Shown here piece after piece: positions 61,865-64,000 of a stretch of 64,000 bases of DNA. Below the pieces are notes generated by a model. The model was not told the DNA's origin and searched no databases. It saw only the letters and a program-made list of their open reading frames with translations. A program made the position numbers and the translations under genes. The stretch lies in the NCBI GenBank assembly GCA_004123355.1, contig SCHM01000005.1, positions 806,001 to 870,000 on the forward strand. The letters run 5' to 3'. Origin of the DNA: Amphirosellinia nigrospora (lineage: Eukaryota > Ascomycota > Sordariomycetes > Xylariales > Xylariaceae). How positions within the stretch are numbered: the first letter of the stretch is position 1; each line of letters opens with the position of its first letter.

Positions 61865-63174
61865 ATGACTTCATGTACAACCCACCCTCCGCCTCACGCA
61901 TCCTCACCGCGCGGTGGTTCTCCTAAACAGACGTCCGAGATGCTTGGACCTTATAGTAAAGAGTTGATGGTCGGCCTCGCCGTAGGCGCCATCGTTCTAC
62001 CCACGATATTTTTTGGATTGAGATTATGGGCGAGGCGCTTGCGACGGACGCGCCTATCGGCGGATGATTGGTTATGTTTTGGGGGATTACTTATTGGATA
62101 CACCTGTTGCGCTTTGCAGCTCTATGGTGAGTAATTGGTCTCCCAAATGAGAGTATTTCGAACGCGATAGCTCATGCGTGAAACAGCTGCTATCGATGGC
62201 CAACTGGGCCAGCACCAAAGGCTTGGCCCTGACGGCAAGCCGATCCTCGATGATCCGCGATTCCTGGTCTACGAGAGAGTGAGTAACGAGCCCGGAAACT
62301 GATCGCGTTGCGTATTGAAAACTGACGATATACTCCTCAAGACCAAACTCGCCGTGAATGTCCTTAGCCCTATCGGCTTCGGGCTTGTGAAGGCATCGAT
62401 TGTGGTTCTCTACGAGGGAATTTTCCACAACATCCGCCCTTTCCGATACTGCTCTTATGTTATGCTTGGTCTTCTCTTCGCATGGTCCATCTCGTTCTTC
62501 TTCGCCAATCTATTCATTTGTTATCCGGTCACGGCTCTCATCGAACCCTTCTATTTTAAGAAATGCGTCGACAGGGCGGCCGTGTTTCTCTCTACGCTGG
62601 TCACCGATTTGATCTTCGACATCCTAATCCTGCTTATGCCGATTCCCGTAGTCTTGCGACTACATCTGCCACGGAAGGATAGATTAGGCGTGCTCGGAAT
62701 GTTCCTACTAGGCGCAACGCAAGTACCGACCTTCCAATATCTAAGAGAACACCACTTGCTAACAATCTCTTCAGCGTCGTCGCCGTCAGTATTGCGCGTC
62801 TTATCCAGCTGCTGGAGGTCAACTCACAGTACCTGTTGTACGCCTACGACCAAACTTGTATGTCATTACTAGAAGATAGTGTAATAGAGAGCCAAGAACT
62901 AACTAGTTTCTATAGACTACACATCGCCCGCCTTTTTCTGGGCCAATATCGAATTGTCTATTGCAGTGGTGTCGGCTGCCTTCCAACACTGAAACCTATA
63001 TTAAACTTCTTTTTCCCTGCCCCCCAAAGCCTCAATCGAAGCAAACAGACTATATCAAAATCACGGAGCGACAAACTGAGCGTTCACACCATTCGCGCGT
63101 TTCGCGCGTTTCCCACATTTCAAACGGGTCGGATAGTTATTCAACAGAACCGATCAAGGGTTCGATACCGTTAG
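61865..63174 (+). CDS. SAT4/Pth11-like rhodopsin-domain membrane protein
   Basis: This is a second member of the fungal SAT4-type seven-helix family. The exons are 61865-62126, 62187-62278, 62342-62718, 62775-62857 and 62916 onward. Phases agree throughout. The third intron starts with GC (GCAAGT) rather than GT. Helices are visible in LMVGLAVGAIVLPTIFFGLRLW, WLCFGGLLIGYTCCALQLYG, LAVNVLSPIGFGLVKASIVVLY, YVMLGLLFAWSISFFFANLFICYPV, FLSTLVTDLIFDILILLMPIPVVL and the spliced TVVAVSIARLIQLL. The exon 4-5 joint gives DQTYYTSPAFFWANIELSIAVVSA, a strong family signature. One base is then missing near 62977: as read the frame stops at 62992, while the shifted frame gives CLPTLKPI and runs to 63174. 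Ligand unknown. Confidence 0.85.
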
Positions 63175-64000
63175 AATCTTACGAGCCAGAGCCATAGTGG
63201 CCACATTTCTCGATTAAAGACAGAAAAAAGCGAAAAAAGTTTAAATTCCCCGGTTTCAATTTGTGCAGACACTACCAGTCTATTCGAGTGGCTTGTTTAT
63301 ATTTTGCTACATCACTTGTATATTAGTGGCTGTTTGATGGCTCCATGATAGATGTATTTTGGCAATGATAGCGTTCAGCGAAATCAATAGAACAACAGTC
63401 CAGGAGAACAGGGTGTGGGCCCGGCCGACCGTTGACGAGTATTGGAGTAAATGAGGCATTTGCAGGCATTATTAGTCGAGATATTTATTACCAACCAGGA
63501 TCTAATTACTATACGTACAACTTTTGCAAACAAACCTGGTGAAATAGTTTTGAATCTGGCAAACCCATCGGTCGTCTAGACGGTTCGGATCGGACTGGCC
63601 CGATCGAAACGGTTAGATCGCAAGACTATCTCCCCCGACCTTGGAGATAGAGTGGGCTGTTATTCGCTGGGGTGGTGTTTTCGCCCTCCTCAGCACTCTG
63701 AGCTCACTTCAGCTTCATCGATAGCCCATGCCACGAAACCGCCAGATTTACTATTTGCGGAAGTGGCCGCGTCGATGAGCCCCAGTCAGATGATGCGTGA
63801 GGAGAAACATGCATCCACCACAGTACGCGGCGCAGCCGGGATGTTCACCTACCACGTGGACCTAGTAACACACACACGGATATGCTACACTACTTACGGC
63901 CGACGAAACTCAGGTAGCCTCAGGTATTAAAGCCAAAGATCAGTATTTCAACATACATAGTACTAGTATTGTGTGCATCCAGCCGTGGGTTCTCGTTAGC
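63175..64000. other. Intergenic stretch at the window edge
   Basis: The frame 63652-63930 has no recognisable motif. I see no gene up to the end of the window. Confidence 0.45.

Noticed and set aside
63150-63180. Possible tRNA T-arm (GGTTCGATACC)
   Set aside because: No matching anticodon arm, D-arm or acceptor stem could be found around it.

Overview
The window looks like nuclear DNA of a filamentous ascomycete (Pezizomycotina, probably Sordariomycetes). Genes are interrupted by short GT-AG introns of about 45-110 bases with fungal branch-site motifs. The gene families are typical of these fungi: a HET-domain gene, two SAT4/Pth11-like rhodopsin-domain membrane proteins, a patatin/NB-ARC/TPR STAND receptor, F-box and SET genes, and secondary-metabolism enzymes. 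I saw no rRNA, tRNA, CRISPR array or intact transposon. Large stretches, mainly the first 5 kb and several 1-3 kb gaps, carry nothing I can recognise.

Layout, left half. 1-5028: no gene seen. 5029-6295: secreted cysteine-containing protein with five exons. 6843-8879: HET-domain gene, broken. about 11640-12312: cytochrome domain of cellobiose-dehydrogenase type, broken. 13913-14988 (-): APH-like phosphotransferase. 16275-16981 (+) and 17169-17799 (-): tail-to-tail paralogues of an unknown family. 18318-19580: actin-related protein 6, broken. 21597-22975 (-): F-box protein with Cys-rich C terminus. 25776-28009: UFD1-like zinc-finger protein, broken in its second half. 28338-28540 (-): a tiny metallothionein-like gene. 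31258-32577: SAT4-type membrane protein.

Right half. 33906-35860 (-): unrecognised gene, broken. 36355-37751: SET-domain gene, broken. 38226-42075: patatin-NB-ARC-TPR receptor with about ten nearly identical TPR units. 43585-45727: ARM-repeat protein of the Rap1GDS type. 46444-47533 (-): ribosomal protein eL13 with six exons. 48189-48572 (-): small hypothetical protein. 49378-59407 (-): a run of four co-directional enzymes, namely flavin monooxygenase, DMATS-type aromatic prenyltransferase, tryptophanase and GMC oxidoreductase. 61865-63174: second SAT4-type membrane protein.

The most interesting system is the four-enzyme block. Tryptophanase splits tryptophan-type amino acids to an indole, a DMATS enzyme prenylates indole or tryptophan, and a flavin monooxygenase oxidises the indole. 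The same three enzyme types form a known prenylindole pathway in actinomycetes. Here the prenyltransferase and tryptophanase lie about 50 bases apart on one strand, and the prenyltransferase appears short like the bacterial enzymes. A fungal prenylindole pathway, possibly acquired from bacteria, is my inference.

A caution covers the whole window. Many genes with well-conserved protein sequence change frame by single-base gaps, including genes expected to be essential and single-copy (eL13, ARP6). Substitution-poor but indel-rich breakage looks more like base-level sequence error than true decay. I call the most broken genes 'pseudogene' because that is what the sequence shows, but many may be intact in the organism.
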